Below, piece after piece: positions 1 through 8,193 of a stretch of 64,000 nucleotides of DNA. Source of the stretch: Hyunsoonleella flava (GTDB lineage Bacteria > Bacteroidota > Bacteroidia > Flavobacteriales > Flavobacteriaceae); contig NZ_SIRT01000016.1 of assembly GCF_004310325.1 (NCBI RefSeq), positions 1 to 64,000 of the forward strand, given 5' to 3'. The notes beneath the pieces are model-generated. The model did not search any database. It was given only the letters and a program-made list of their open reading frames with translations, and had not been told where the DNA came from. The position numbers and the translations under genes were made by a program. Position 1 is the first letter of the stretch. Every line of letters starts with the position of its first letter.

Positions 1-304
1 GACTAATACGCACGATAGCTCTTTTTAGCTAGTTAGGGATATAAGTTCACTCTGTCCTTTTTAAATGTAATAACAATTAATAGTATTTGCTAATCTAAAG
101 GTTAGGGATTGTAGTGGCAGCTTTTGGCGAGGCGTGCATCGAGCCAAAACTACTAACGAAAAGCCCGACCCGCCAGGGTAACGCCCAAAAAATACAATTC
201 ATCATCCATAATTTACAATTCAGTCTATTACATTATAAAAACTTTTGGTTGTGTTGCATCTTTGAAGTGTTCAATAAAACATAACATCTAAAACACTATA
301 CATC
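1..304. other. Intergenic region at window start
   Basis: No convincing coding sequence is visible on either strand before the ATG at 305. The stretch holds a copy of a dispersed repeat at 101-192 (listed separately) and otherwise A/T-rich sequence. The gene that precedes it must end outside the window. Confidence 0.6.
101..192 (+). repeat. Dispersed intergenic repeat, family A, copy 1
   Basis: The element begins with gttagggattg and ends with ggtaacgcccaaaaa. Between them it has an internal inverted pair ttttggc/gccaaaa and the block aagcccgaccc. The same start, middle and end blocks recur at 7211-7340 and, reversed, at 33838-33926. No coding potential is seen. It looks like a small non-autonomous repeat; its function is unknown. 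Confidence 0.6.
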
Positions 305-730
305 ATGAGAACACTAACAACATTATTTATCGCATTATTTTTAAGTATCAACTTTAGCAACGCACAAGAAGACACTACTGGACAAACAGTAACCGTTACA
401 ATCAACAACATTACTAATAATAATGGTCATGTTTTACTATCTCTACACACCAAAGATACGTTTATGAAAGGTCCTGGTATAAAAAGTGTAAAAAGCGAAA
501 TTGTTGATGGAAAGATTACAGCAACTTTTGAAAATATATCTCCAGGTACCTATGCTGTTATGGCATTGCATGATGAAAACGATAATAACACAATGGATTT
601 TGAAGATAACGGTATGCCAAAAGAATCTTATGGAATGTCTAACAACCCAATGAGCTATGGCCCTCCACAATTTGCAACTGCCAAGTTTGATTTAGCCACG
701 GAGGATTTAGAAATGAATATTAGATTCTAA
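305..730 (+). CDS. DUF2141 domain secreted protein
   Basis: A 141-residue protein with a clear N-terminal signal peptide (hydrophobic core about residues 6-16, Ala-rich end near residue 20). The rest resembles the DUF2141 family: a short beta-rich domain with G.v...l, the stretch GTYAVMALHDENDN around residues 82-95, and a closing beta strand. Family members are exported and of unknown function. The hairpin at 751-779 closes the transcript right after the stop, so this is probably a single-gene unit. The role cannot be inferred from neighbours. Confidence 0.8.
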   Translation: MRTLTTLFIALFLSINFSNAQEDTTGQTVTVTINNITNNNGHVLLSLHTKDTFMKGPGIKSVKSEIVDGKITATFENISPGTYAVMALHDENDNNTMDFEDNGMPKESYGMSNNPMSYGPPQFATAKFDLATEDLEMNIRF

Positions 731-750
731 TTCATAACACTTTAGAATGC

Positions 751-779
751 AAAAAGACGACCTTACAGTCGTCTTTTTT
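751..779 (+). terminator. Rho-independent terminator after DUF2141 gene
   Basis: An aaaagacgac arm pairs with gtcgtctttt around a six-base loop, followed by a T run. It starts 20 bases after the stop codon at 730. Confidence 0.8.
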
Positions 780-930
780 CTTTTAACTAAACTAAACTTA
801 AACAAACTAAACTACTTTTTGTAGTAATACATCAATGTACTTTAGTACAACAAAAATACTTTATAATAATTCACTATTTCCATAAATATAATTGATAGTT
901 TTTATATTTTTATAGCCTAAACTTATTCAA

Positions 931-1869
931 ATGACTATCACCCAATTATACTATGTTCTGGCTGTTGCTGAACATCAAAATTTCACAAAAGCTGCAGAAA
1001 AATGTTTTGTTACGCAACCTACATTGAGTATGCAGATTCAGAAATTAGAAGATGAACTTGATATTTTGATTTTCGATCGAAGCAAAAAGCCTATAGAATT
1101 AACTGATGTTGGTAGAAAAATAGTTACCCAAGCTAAAAATATAGTAAACGAGTCCTACCGAATTAAAGATATTGTAGACCAACAAAAAGGATACATTGGC
1201 GGAGAGTTTAAGTTAGGCATTATACCAACGATAATGCCAACATTATTACCTATGTTTTTAAAAACATTTATAAAAAAGTACCCTAAAATTAAGCTTAAAA
1301 TTGAAGAGCTGACTACAGAAGAAATTATTCATCGTATTAACGAGGGGCATTTAGATGCTGCTATTGCTGCAACACCACTTGAAAATGAAAATATAAAAGA
1401 ACGTGTATTGTTCTTTGAACCTTTTGTTGCCTATATACCAAAGGGACATAAATTACATACTCAAGATAAAATTAAAGCCGATGAATTAGTGATTGAAGAT
1501 ATTTTGCTTTTAGAAGACGGACACTGTTTCAGGGATGGCGTTATCAATTTATGTAAAGCTTTTAAAAACCATGAAGAAGATAAATTTCAATTGGAAAGTG
1601 GTAGTATTGAGACATTAATTAAACTATCAAACGAAGGCTTAGGTATGACGCTTCTCCCATATTTACATACTTTGGACGTAAACGATAAGGCCAAAGAAAA
1701 CCTACATTATTTTGAAGAGCCAAGTCCTGCAAGAGAAGTAAGTATTATTTACCATAAAAGCGAATTAAAAATGCAAATTATAGAAGCGATGCAGTCCGTT
1801 ATTGCTGGAATTGTTCGTGGTGCAATTAAGTTTCAAGATGTAAAAATTGTAAGTCCATTACCAAAGTAA
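931..1869 (+). CDS. oxyR: OxyR-type LysR-family transcriptional regulator
   Basis: 312 residues, the usual LysR length. The N-terminal winged helix-turn-helix (about 1-60) carries the family pattern FTKAAEKCFVTQPTLSMQI. The effector domain contains two cysteines at residues 199 and 208 in the setting GHCFRDGVINLC. The spacing and context match the redox-switch Cys pair of OxyR, in which peroxide forms the disulfide that activates transcription of catalase and peroxidase genes. It is therefore expected to be a peroxide-sensing activator. No catalase or ahpC gene lies beside it here, so its targets are elsewhere. The assignment is firm for LysR family and good for OxyR subtype. Confidence 0.9.
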   Translation: MTITQLYYVLAVAEHQNFTKAAEKCFVTQPTLSMQIQKLEDELDILIFDRSKKPIELTDVGRKIVTQAKNIVNESYRIKDIVDQQKGYIGGEFKLGIIPTIMPTLLPMFLKTFIKKYPKIKLKIEELTTEEIIHRINEGHLDAAIAATPLENENIKERVLFFEPFVAYIPKGHKLHTQDKIKADELVIEDILLLEDGHCFRDGVINLCKAFKNHEEDKFQLESGSIETLIKLSNEGLGMTLLPYLHTLDVNDKAKENLHYFEEPSPAREVSIIYHKSELKMQIIEAMQSVIAGIVRGAIKFQDVKIVSPLPK

Positions 1870-2002
1870 ATCATTAACTCTAAAATATGGGGGTTAATGA
1901 ACCAGTCAGTATTTAGTTTTTAAGATTCTAAAATAAATTCTATTCAAAAAAATCCAGTGGAAAGAATTCGCGCACAGATGTGAATTCCTTGCATTTTTAA
2001 AC

Positions 2003-2030
2003 AAAAAAACCACTCTAAAAAGAGTGGTTT
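2003..2030 (-). terminator. Terminator of the tRNA-Glu/rpsT unit
   Basis: On the minus strand a 10-bp stem aaaccactct/agagtggttt with a four-base loop is followed by a T run. It lies about 30 bases beyond the rpsT stop. Confidence 0.85.
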
Positions 2031-2058
2031 CAATATTATATAACTATTCTGCTACCTT

Positions 2059-2310
2059 TTATAGTGCAGCTATATGTTTTGCTAAACCAGATTTTATATT
2101 AGCCGCTTTATTAGCATGAATAATATTTTTCTTAGCTAATTTATCTAACATTGAAACAACCGAAGGAAACATCGCTTCTGCTTCTTTTTTATCAGTTAAT
2201 TCACGTAACTTTTTGATTGCACTACGCGTTGTTTTGTGTTGGTATCTATTTAACACACGCTTAGCCTCGTTACTTCTAATTCTTTTTAAAGCTGACTTAT
2301 GATTTGCCAT
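2059..2310 (-). CDS. rpsT: 30S ribosomal protein S20
   Basis: 83 residues, strongly basic, beginning [18 protein letters not shown], which is the S20 signature. S20 binds 16S rRNA in the 30S body and assembles early. The gene lies just downstream of tRNA-Glu on the same strand, and both probably come from the promoter at 2454-2483 and end at the terminator at 2003-2030. Length and ending are normal for the family. Confidence 0.97.
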   Translation of the reverse strand: MANHKSALKRIRSNEAKRVLNRYQHKTTRSAIKKLRELTDKKEAEAMFPSVVSMLDKLAKKNIIHANKAANIKSGLAKHIAAL

Positions 2311-2331
2311 TTATTTTTTCTTATTTAATTG

Positions 2332-2403
2332 TAGCCCGTAGGGGAATCGAACCCCTCTTACCAGGATGAAAACCTGGCGTCCTAGCCGATAGACGAACGG
2401 GCC
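2332..2403 (-). tRNA. tRNA-Glu (anticodon UUC)
   Basis: Read on the minus strand the sequence folds as a cloverleaf. The acceptor stem is GGCCCGT against ACGGGCT (one G-U pair), with discriminator A. The anticodon stem is CCAGG/CCTGG with loop TTTTCAT, giving anticodon TTC. The T-arm is GAGGG GTTCGAT TCCCC. The genomic 3' end reads A-C after the stem, so the complete CCA is not encoded. It sits 21 bases upstream of rpsT. Confidence 0.95.
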
Positions 2404-2453
2404 ATTTTTATTATTCAGTTTTTAGATGAACAACAATGTTTCCATTGCGGATG

Positions 2454-2483
2454 CAAAAATACAACTATTTTTAAATGATGCAA
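2454..2483 (-). promoter_or_regulatory. Promoter for tRNA-Glu/rpsT
   Basis: On the minus strand TTG (2481-2483) is followed after 19 bases by TATTTTTG (2454-2461). This fits the Bacteroidota primary-sigma consensus TTG-N-TAnnTTTG. Predicted start of transcription is about 45 bases before the tRNA. Confidence 0.65.
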
Positions 2484-2516
2484 CAGTAGATGAAACTTTT
2501 TTAAAAAAAAATTGAT

Positions 2517-3995
2517 CTAATAAGCTTTAGCAAACAAAACACGCTTATTTGAAGGTTTCCCCGTGAAAACACATTTCCCTTCTTCCTCCTTAAAATCTAA
2601 TGGAATGCAACGAATTGTGGCCTTTGTTAACTCTTTTATTTTGTCTTCGGTTTCATTGGTTCCATCCCAATGCGCCGAAACAAATCCTCCTTTGGTTTCA
2701 AGCACTTCTTTAAACTCTTCAAATGTATCTACCGCTGTGGTATGAGAATCTCTAAACTTTAGAGCTTTATCAAAAAGGTTTTCTTGAATCTCTTCTAATA
2801 AATCCTCTATTACAACAGTTATTCTATCTAAAATTACCGACTGTTTTGTTAAAGTATCTCTCCTTGCCACTTCAACCGTTTCATCTTCCAAATCTTTCGG
2901 TCCAATAGCGATACGCAAAGGCACACCTTGCAATTCATGTTGTGCAAATTTTGCTCCTGGACGAAGTGTGTCCCGCTTATCAAACTTAACGGAAATCCCT
3001 CTATCTCTTAAATCTTTCATGATGTCTTCAGCAACTTTAGCTATAGCATCAAACTGTTCCTCATTCTTGTAAATGGGTACAATTACTACCTGATAAGGTG
3101 CTAAGTTTGGTGGTAAAACCAATCCGTTATCATCACTATGCGTCATAATAAGTGCTCCCATCAAACGTGTTGAAACGCCCCATGACGTGGCCCAAACATA
3201 ATCTTGTTTTCCTTCCTTATTAGCAAATTTAACATCAAAGGCCTTTGCAAAATTCTGACCTAAAAAATGTGATGTTCCCGCTTGTAACGCTTTTCCATCC
3301 TGCATCAAGGCTTCGATACAATAAGTGTCCTCTGCTCCTGCAAAACGTTCACTTTCAGTTTTTACGCCTTGAATAACTGGAATAGCCATAAAATTCTCAA
3401 CAAACTTTGCATATACGCCATTCATCAATTTTGTTTCGGCAATCGCTTCTGCCTTAGTTGCATGTGCCGTATGCCCTTCTTGCCATAAAAATTCTGCTGT
3501 ACGTAAAAACAAACGCGTGCGCATTTCCCATCGCACCACATTAGCCCATTGGTTTATTAACAAAGGTAAATCCCTGTAGGATTGGATCCAATTTCTGTAT
3601 GTGTTCCAAATAATAGCCTCACTTGTTGGGCGAACCACTAACTCTTCCTCTAGTTTTGCTTGTGGATCTACTCTTAGTTTTCCTTCTTTATCAGGGTCAG
3701 ATTGTAGTCTATAATGTGTAACCACAGCACACTCCTTAGCAAAACCTTCGGCATTTTTTTCTTCAGCTTCAAACAGGCTTTTGGGAACAAAAAGCGGAAA
3801 ATATGCATTTTGATGGCCCGTTTCCTTAAACATTCTATCTAATTCTGCTTGCATTTTTTCCCAAATAGCATAGCCATAGGGTTTGATGACCATACAACCT
3901 CTTACTGCAGAATTCTCCGCTAAATTAGCCCTAACAACCAATTCGTTATACCATTTAGAATAATCTTCCGCCCTACTCGTCAATTTTTTTCCCAT
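2517..3995 (-). CDS. proS: Prolyl-tRNA synthetase, archaeal/eukaryotic-type short form
   Basis: 492 residues. It charges tRNA-Pro with proline. The compact form lacks the editing insertion of the E. coli type and ends in a conserved Tyr (VLFAKAY), as in archaeal-type ProRS. Class II motifs are visible: motif 2 region around [20 protein letters not shown] followed by HTAHAT, and the start region [14 protein letters not shown]. The anticodon-binding domain begins near residue 300 ([14 protein letters not shown]). The promoter at 4049-4079 lies upstream of the ATG at 3995. A run tatcgcttttttggca separates it from the divergent lipoprotein gene. Confidence 0.97.
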   Translation of the reverse strand: MGKKLTSRAEDYSKWYNELVVRANLAENSAVRGCMVIKPYGYAIWEKMQAELDRMFKETGHQNAYFPLFVPKSLFEAEEKNAEGFAKECAVVTHYRLQSDPDKEGKLRVDPQAKLEEELVVRPTSEAIIWNTYRNWIQSYRDLPLLINQWANVVRWEMRTRLFLRTAEFLWQEGHTAHATKAEAIAETKLMNGVYAKFVENFMAIPVIQGVKTESERFAGAEDTYCIEALMQDGKALQAGTSHFLGQNFAKAFDVKFANKEGKQDYVWATSWGVSTRLMGALIMTHSDDNGLVLPPNLAPYQVVIVPIYKNEEQFDAIAKVAEDIMKDLRDRGISVKFDKRDTLRPGAKFAQHELQGVPLRIAIGPKDLEDETVEVARRDTLTKQSVILDRITVVIEDLLEEIQENLFDKALKFRDSHTTAVDTFEEFKEVLETKGGFVSAHWDGTNETEDKIKELTKATIRCIPLDFKEEEGKCVFTGKPSNKRVLFAKAY

Positions 3996-4048
3996 ATCGC
4001 TTTTTTGGCACAGATATTGTGTCTATGTTAAATAAAAAAATAGTTGCG

Positions 4049-4079
4049 CAAAACTAACTATTTTTGCTATGTTCAACAA
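4049..4079 (-). promoter_or_regulatory. Promoter for proS
   Basis: On the minus strand a TTG (about 4074-4076) is followed after 17 bases by TAGTTTTG (4049-4056). A plus-strand -7-like box TATTTTTG (4059-4066) directly next to it could serve the divergent gene at 4096, although I find no well-spaced -33 TTG for that direction. Confidence 0.6.
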
Positions 4080-4095
4080 TTAAATTATAAGAGAT

Positions 4096-5355
4096 ATGCA
4101 AATTAATAACTATTTAAAATCGAAAATGCAATTCGCGGCAATCCTTGGATTGTTTTTCGGATTAGTATCTTGCGGTTCCTATCAGTATGTAGGTGTTGAC
4201 AATGATGGGATTTACGGCGGAACTACCGACAATACGCAAAATCAAGAAAGAGTTGTTGATGCAAGCAGAAATGCAGAAGGTAATGACTACTACGAAAATT
4301 ACTTTAGAAATAAAGCGCAAGAATATGAAATAGCCACGGATAACGGGGCAATCTTCACAGATATAGATAGCTACAGCAGTGGTGAGGAAAACCTTGCGGT
4401 AAATGATACCATATACAATGATTATCAAGGATTTGCTGGATGGGGGCAGACGAATGACAATGTTACCATAAACTACATCGACAACGGTTGGAACAACTGG
4501 GGTTGGGGATGGGACCCATGGTTTAACGCTGGATGGGGCTGGGGCGGAGGCTTCGGTTGGGGCTGGAATAACTGGGGTTGGAACAATTGGGGCTGGAATA
4601 GATGGAACCGCTGGGGTGCTGGCTGGGGCTGGGGCGGAGGCTTCGGCTGGGGCTGGAACAACTGGGGCTGGGGAGGCTGGAATGCTTGGTGCCCTCCGGG
4701 ATTCTATGGTAATGGCTTTTATGCAGGAAATAGATTTGGTAACAGATTAGCCTTTAGTAATACAAGGCGAGGTAGTGCCGCATTATTTGGCAGAAACACA
4801 ACAGCAAGCAATACATTGCGACGAAGCAGTATAGCTAGTACAAGACGTTCATCTTCTACCACAGCTAGAACTTCAACGGCCAATAGAAGGTATAATAGTA
4901 CATCTAGAAGAACCAGTGTAGCAAACAATAACACAGGATCAAGGTATAGTACAACTAGACGTAATACTACTTCTAGAATAAATAATGGCACGTCCAATAG
5001 GATAAACAATGGTACATCCAATAGAGTAAGACGCTCTAGTTCACCTACGACAATTAATAGAAATTCTACTGTGAGAAGAAGTAGCTCTAGGCAGCCGTCA
5101 TATTCTCCTAACAGGTCTTCTACTTCCAGAAGTAGATACTCAACGCCTATCAGAAGAAATTCGTCATCTACATACTCAAGAAGTGGCTCTAGTCGAAGTT
5201 CAAACTACAGCAGAAGTTCATCAAGTAGCAGAAGTAGCGGATCTTATTCAAGATCATCGTCATCAAGAAGCTCTGGATCTGTCTCTAGATCATCAGGAGG
5301 TTCTAGAAGCTCTGGAGGTTCAAGAGGGTCTTCAGGAGGTGGAAGAAGACGTTAA
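4096..5355 (+). CDS. Low-complexity Trp/Gly- and Ser/Arg-rich lipoprotein
   Basis: 419 residues, function not recognised. The N-terminus has a lipoprotein signal ending LVSC near residue 26. Met11 is an alternative start that keeps the signal. Residues 30-130 are an ordinary acidic, Asn/Tyr-rich domain. Residues about 131-205 are almost only W, G, N and F with repeated NNWGW and GWGW units, including a 30-residue duplication (DNA copies at 4528-4580 and 4618-4670). From about residue 225 to the end the chain is Ser/Arg/Thr-rich with RRSS and SRSS repeats, ending in a Gly/Arg tail. The tryptophan segment is locally much richer in G+C than its surroundings. It is probably an envelope protein with disordered, cationic surface regions; that is inference. 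A stem-loop at 5392-5438 follows. Confidence 0.75.
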   Translation: MQINNYLKSKMQFAAILGLFFGLVSCGSYQYVGVDNDGIYGGTTDNTQNQERVVDASRNAEGNDYYENYFRNKAQEYEIATDNGAIFTDIDSYSSGEENLAVNDTIYNDYQGFAGWGQTNDNVTINYIDNGWNNWGWGWDPWFNAGWGWGGGFGWGWNNWGWNNWGWNRWNRWGAGWGWGGGFGWGWNNWGWGGWNAWCPPGFYGNGFYAGNRFGNRLAFSNTRRGSAALFGRNTTASNTLRRSSIASTRRSSSTTARTSTANRRYNSTSRRTSVANNNTGSRYSTTRRNTTSRINNGTSNRINNGTSNRVRRSSSPTTINRNSTVRRSSSRQPSYSPNRSSTSRSRYSTPIRRNSSSTYSRSGSSRSSNYSRSSSSSRSSGSYSRSSSSRSSGSVSRSSGGSRSSGGSRGSSGGGRRR

Positions 5356-5391
5356 TATTTCAACAAAACAATAATTAGTATGCCTTATGAA

Positions 5392-5438
5392 TGTTTAAAA
5401 TAATCCAATTGCCCATAAAGCAGTGATTATTTTAAACA
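5392..5438. promoter_or_regulatory. Long stem-loop between lipoprotein and porin genes
   Basis: A perfect 14-bp inverted pair, tgtttaaaataatc at 5392-5405 and gattattttaaaca at 5425-5438, surrounds 19 bases. There is no T run directly after the right arm, so it is a poor classical terminator. It may be a processing, attenuation or protein-binding site. Confidence 0.5.
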
Positions 5439-5483
5439 GGCTAAGGTTACCTTTGCCCAATTAATGAATAAAATAATGAACTT

Positions 5484-7085
5484 ATGAAAAAGCTCCAATT
5501 ATTTTGCATAGCGCTTTTATCGGCATCCACAATTTATGCACAGGATATCAGCGATGCTTTAAGATATTCTCAAGACAACATTCAAGGAACGGCGCGTTTT
5601 AGAGCCTTAAGTGGTGCGTTTGGTGCCCTAGGTGGCGACATGAGTGCCGTTAATATAAATCCAGCTGGTTCAGCGGTGTTTAGCCAGAGTCATGCTTCAT
5701 TTTCTTTAGGTAATTCAGAAATGAATAATGACACGCAATACTTTAATGGCACAGGAAGCGTAAACGATTCTAATTTTGATCTGGCACAAGCAGGAGCTTC
5801 TTTTGTTTTTAGAAGTACAAGCAACTCACCTTGGAAGAAGTTTACCGTTGGTGTAGCTTATGATAGAACAAATAATTTTGATGATAGTTGGTTTGCAGTA
5901 GGAACTAACACCAACAGCAATAACTTTAATAATACTATAGGAAGTTATTTCTTTGATTTTACGGAAGGAACCCAACGTTCTGTGTTTACTCCTACTGGAC
6001 AAGAGTTAGTCGATTATTTTGATATTAGAGACCAAACAGCTCTAAACGATCCTGAGTTATACTTTGACCAAAACCCAGGTCTGTATTATGAATTAGGATA
6101 TCAATTCTTAGGTGATCTAGAGGGTTTTCAAGCCCAACAAGCATTTCTTGGATATCAATCTTTTATATTAGACCCTGAAAATCCAGATGCTGATGATAAC
6201 ACAAATTATCTGCTAAACGTCGCCGAAGGCAATTTTAATCACGATTATACATATACATCAACAGGATATAATGGAAAAATTGCTGTAAATATTGGTGCAC
6301 AGTATGGGGATGATTTATTTTTAGGGGCAAATTTCAACTCGCATTTCATAGATTACGACCGTTCGACCCTATTGTTTGAAAACAATAATAATACAGGTTC
6401 TACAATAACCAGTGTTGAGTTTGAAAACAACTTATCTACAAGAGGCTCTGGTTTTTCATTCCAGTTAGGAGGAATCTTGAAGTTAAGCAACGAATTTAGA
6501 ATAGGTTTAACTTATGATTCCCCAACATGGTATACCATTGAAGAAGAAACGTCTCAATTTTTAGACACCAGCGAACTCGCAAGCACAGACTTACCCTCAA
6601 TTAATCCTCAGACAACTAATATCTATCCATCTTACAGACTACAAACACCTTCGAAAATTACTGGTAGTGCTGCTTATGTATTTGGTAAACAAGGTTTAAT
6701 TAGCTTTGATTATTCTTCTAAAAATTATGGTGCTACAAAATTTAGACCTGACAATGATTTTACCGGCTTAAATGCTGATGTAAGTGATATTTTAACTACC
6801 GCTGCCACTTATAGGCTTGGTGGTGAATACAAGCACAAGCAATTTAGCTTTAGAGGTGGTTACAGGTTTGAGGAAAGTCCTTATGTTAATGGTGTAACAG
6901 TTGGTGACTTAACTGGTTTTTCCCTTGGTTTTGGATATAACTTCGGAAACACTAAATTGGATCTTACTTATGACCAATGGAAACGTACAGATGAAACATC
7001 TTTATACAATATCGGTTTAATAGACACTGCAACGATAGACAGGCAAAATTCTAATATTACGTTGACTTTAGGATTCAATATTTAA
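5484..7085 (+). CDS. OmpP1/FadL family outer membrane transport protein
   Basis: 533 residues with a signal peptide (KLQLFCIALLSASTIYAQ). The first mature segment carries the FadL/OmpP1 pattern GTARFRALSGAFGALGGD followed by NINPAGSAVF, the N-terminal plug region. The rest is a series of amphipathic beta strands ending in LTLGFNI with an aromatic third from the end, as in outer membrane barrels. Family members move hydrophobic substrates such as long-chain fatty acids across the outer membrane. It follows the lipoprotein gene at 4096 after 128 bases, with a stem-loop in between. A terminator-like hairpin lies at 7114-7147. The exact substrate is unknown. Confidence 0.88.
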   Translation: MKKLQLFCIALLSASTIYAQDISDALRYSQDNIQGTARFRALSGAFGALGGDMSAVNINPAGSAVFSQSHASFSLGNSEMNNDTQYFNGTGSVNDSNFDLAQAGASFVFRSTSNSPWKKFTVGVAYDRTNNFDDSWFAVGTNTNSNNFNNTIGSYFFDFTEGTQRSVFTPTGQELVDYFDIRDQTALNDPELYFDQNPGLYYELGYQFLGDLEGFQAQQAFLGYQSFILDPENPDADDNTNYLLNVAEGNFNHDYTYTSTGYNGKIAVNIGAQYGDDLFLGANFNSHFIDYDRSTLLFENNNNTGSTITSVEFENNLSTRGSGFSFQLGGILKLSNEFRIGLTYDSPTWYTIEEETSQFLDTSELASTDLPSINPQTTNIYPSYRLQTPSKITGSAAYVFGKQGLISFDYSSKNYGATKFRPDNDFTGLNADVSDILTTAATYRLGGEYKHKQFSFRGGYRFEESPYVNGVTVGDLTGFSLGFGYNFGNTKLDLTYDQWKRTDETSLYNIGLIDTATIDRQNSNITLTLGFNI

Positions 7086-7113
7086 AAGCAATTGTAGTTA
7101 CAAAATAACTTAT

Positions 7114-7147
7114 AGCTTGGTCTCTTAAAAAGGTCAAGCTTTTTTTT
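7114..7147 (+). terminator. Terminator after OmpP1 gene
   Basis: agcttggtct pairs imperfectly with aggtcaagct (two mismatches), followed by a run of eight T. It lies about 30 bases after the porin stop. Confidence 0.65.
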
Positions 7148-7210
7148 GTAATTATTGCGAATAAAATAGGACAAATAAAAACATAGAAGCTTAAGCAGAC
7201 GGATTGGATT

Positions 7211-7340
7211 GCGTTAGGGATTGAATACTTCGACTGCGCTCAGTACAGGCTTCATGTTGGAGCTACCGACCTAAGAAGGAGCGACTAGTGAAAGCCTGAC
7301 GGCAGGCAGGCCCAACCCTTTGTGGGTAACGCCCAAAAAA
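7211..7340 (+). repeat. Dispersed intergenic repeat, family A, copy 2
   Basis: It starts gcgttagggattga and ends gtgggtaacgcccaaaaaa, with gtgaaagcctgac in the middle, in the same order as the copies at 101-192 and 33838-33926. It carries an extra internal motif atacttcgactgcgctcag at 7225-7243 that also occurs, inverted and slightly changed, at 11838-11868. Confidence 0.65.
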
Positions 7341-7390
7341 CAGGAGAGAAAACACGGATAATTTCTAATCGCTTATTATTAACATGGCTT

Positions 7391-7423
7391 TTGTAAGCTA
7401 AAATGGAGAAATGCTTATCTTTG
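7391..7423 (+). promoter_or_regulatory. Probable promoter of folE
   Basis: TTG at 7391-7393 and TATCTTTG at 7416-7423 are separated by 22 bases, close to the Bacteroidota consensus. The start codon follows 26 bases later. Confidence 0.5.
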
Positions 7424-7448
7424 CAAATTAAATTTTCAGTTATATATC

Positions 7449-8123
7449 ATGAAATTTGACAATTTAGAAGAGTTTGATGCTTTGGGTGATGAACACGTTG
7501 GTTCTTCGGAGGATACGCCTTTGCGTAATGATGCCTTTGAACTAACAAACGAGGAGAAAATAGACATTATCAAAGATGATGTGCGCCACATCATGGAAAC
7601 GCTTGGTTTGGATTTAACAGATGATAGCTTGAATGGCACACCAAACCGTGTGGCTAAAATGTTTGTTAATGAGATTTTTGGTGGTTTAGACCCTAAGAAA
7701 AAGCCTAGTGCATCAACTTTTGAAAACAAGTACAAATATGGTGAAATGCTGGTTGAGAAGAATATCACGGTATATTCTACCTGCGAGCATCACTTACTCC
7801 CTATCGTTGGAAGAGCACATGTAGCTTATATTTCTAACGGTACGGTTGTAGGCCTATCTAAAATGAACCGTATTGTAGATTATTTTGCTAAACGTCCGCA
7901 AGTACAGGAGCGTTTAACCATTCAAATTGTAAAAGAACTTCAAAAGGTTTTAAATACTAAAGATGTAGCTTGTGTTATAGATGCAAAGCACCTTTGCGTA
8001 AATTCTAGAGGAATTCGTGATATTGAAAGCAGTACCGTAACCTCGGAATTTGGAGGAAAGTTTAAAGATAGAGCGACGCGTCGTGAGTTTTTAGATTACA
8101 TCAAACTGGACACTGAATTTTAA
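7449..8123 (+). CDS. folE: GTP cyclohydrolase I (copy 1)
   Basis: 224 residues. The enzyme opens GTP to 7,8-dihydroneopterin triphosphate, the entry to folate and pterin synthesis. Zinc ligands are present: Cys112 and His114 in TCEHHLLPIVG, and Cys183 in KHLCVNSRG. GLSKMNRIVDYFAKRPQVQE is the conserved substrate-site and fold segment. About 40 N-terminal acidic residues extend beyond the core. A second, shorter paralogue lies at 58200-58787. Both keep all zinc ligands, so both should be active. The gene sits just before cysS with no strong terminator in the 70-base gap. Confidence 0.95.
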   Translation: MKFDNLEEFDALGDEHVGSSEDTPLRNDAFELTNEEKIDIIKDDVRHIMETLGLDLTDDSLNGTPNRVAKMFVNEIFGGLDPKKKPSASTFENKYKYGEMLVEKNITVYSTCEHHLLPIVGRAHVAYISNGTVVGLSKMNRIVDYFAKRPQVQERLTIQIVKELQKVLNTKDVACVIDAKHLCVNSRGIRDIESSTVTSEFGGKFKDRATRREFLDYIKLDTEF

Positions 8124-8193
8124 AATGTTAGTTATTTAGTCTGAAAAGCTTTAAAATAGAACTAGCACCCAACTGATTTAATTGAAGGCAATA

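Larger units (their letters stand above)
7086..7448. other. Gene-free stretch between porin and folE
   Basis: This 363-base gap holds a terminator hairpin (7114-7147), a copy of repeat family A (7211-7340) with an embedded tacttcgactgcgctcagtac motif, and the presumed folE promoter. I see no coding sequence. Confidence 0.6.

Noticed and set aside
1957-1996. Possible regulatory palindrome gaattc...gaattc near the OxyR gene
   Set aside because: Two six-base restriction-type palindromes at this distance are common by chance and do not fit an OxyR site.
4473-5021. Pro/Gln-rich and Leu/Val-rich open frames on the minus strand opposite the lipoprotein gene
   Set aside because: They are mirror images of the W/G and S/R repeats in the real gene; they have no start context or family pattern.
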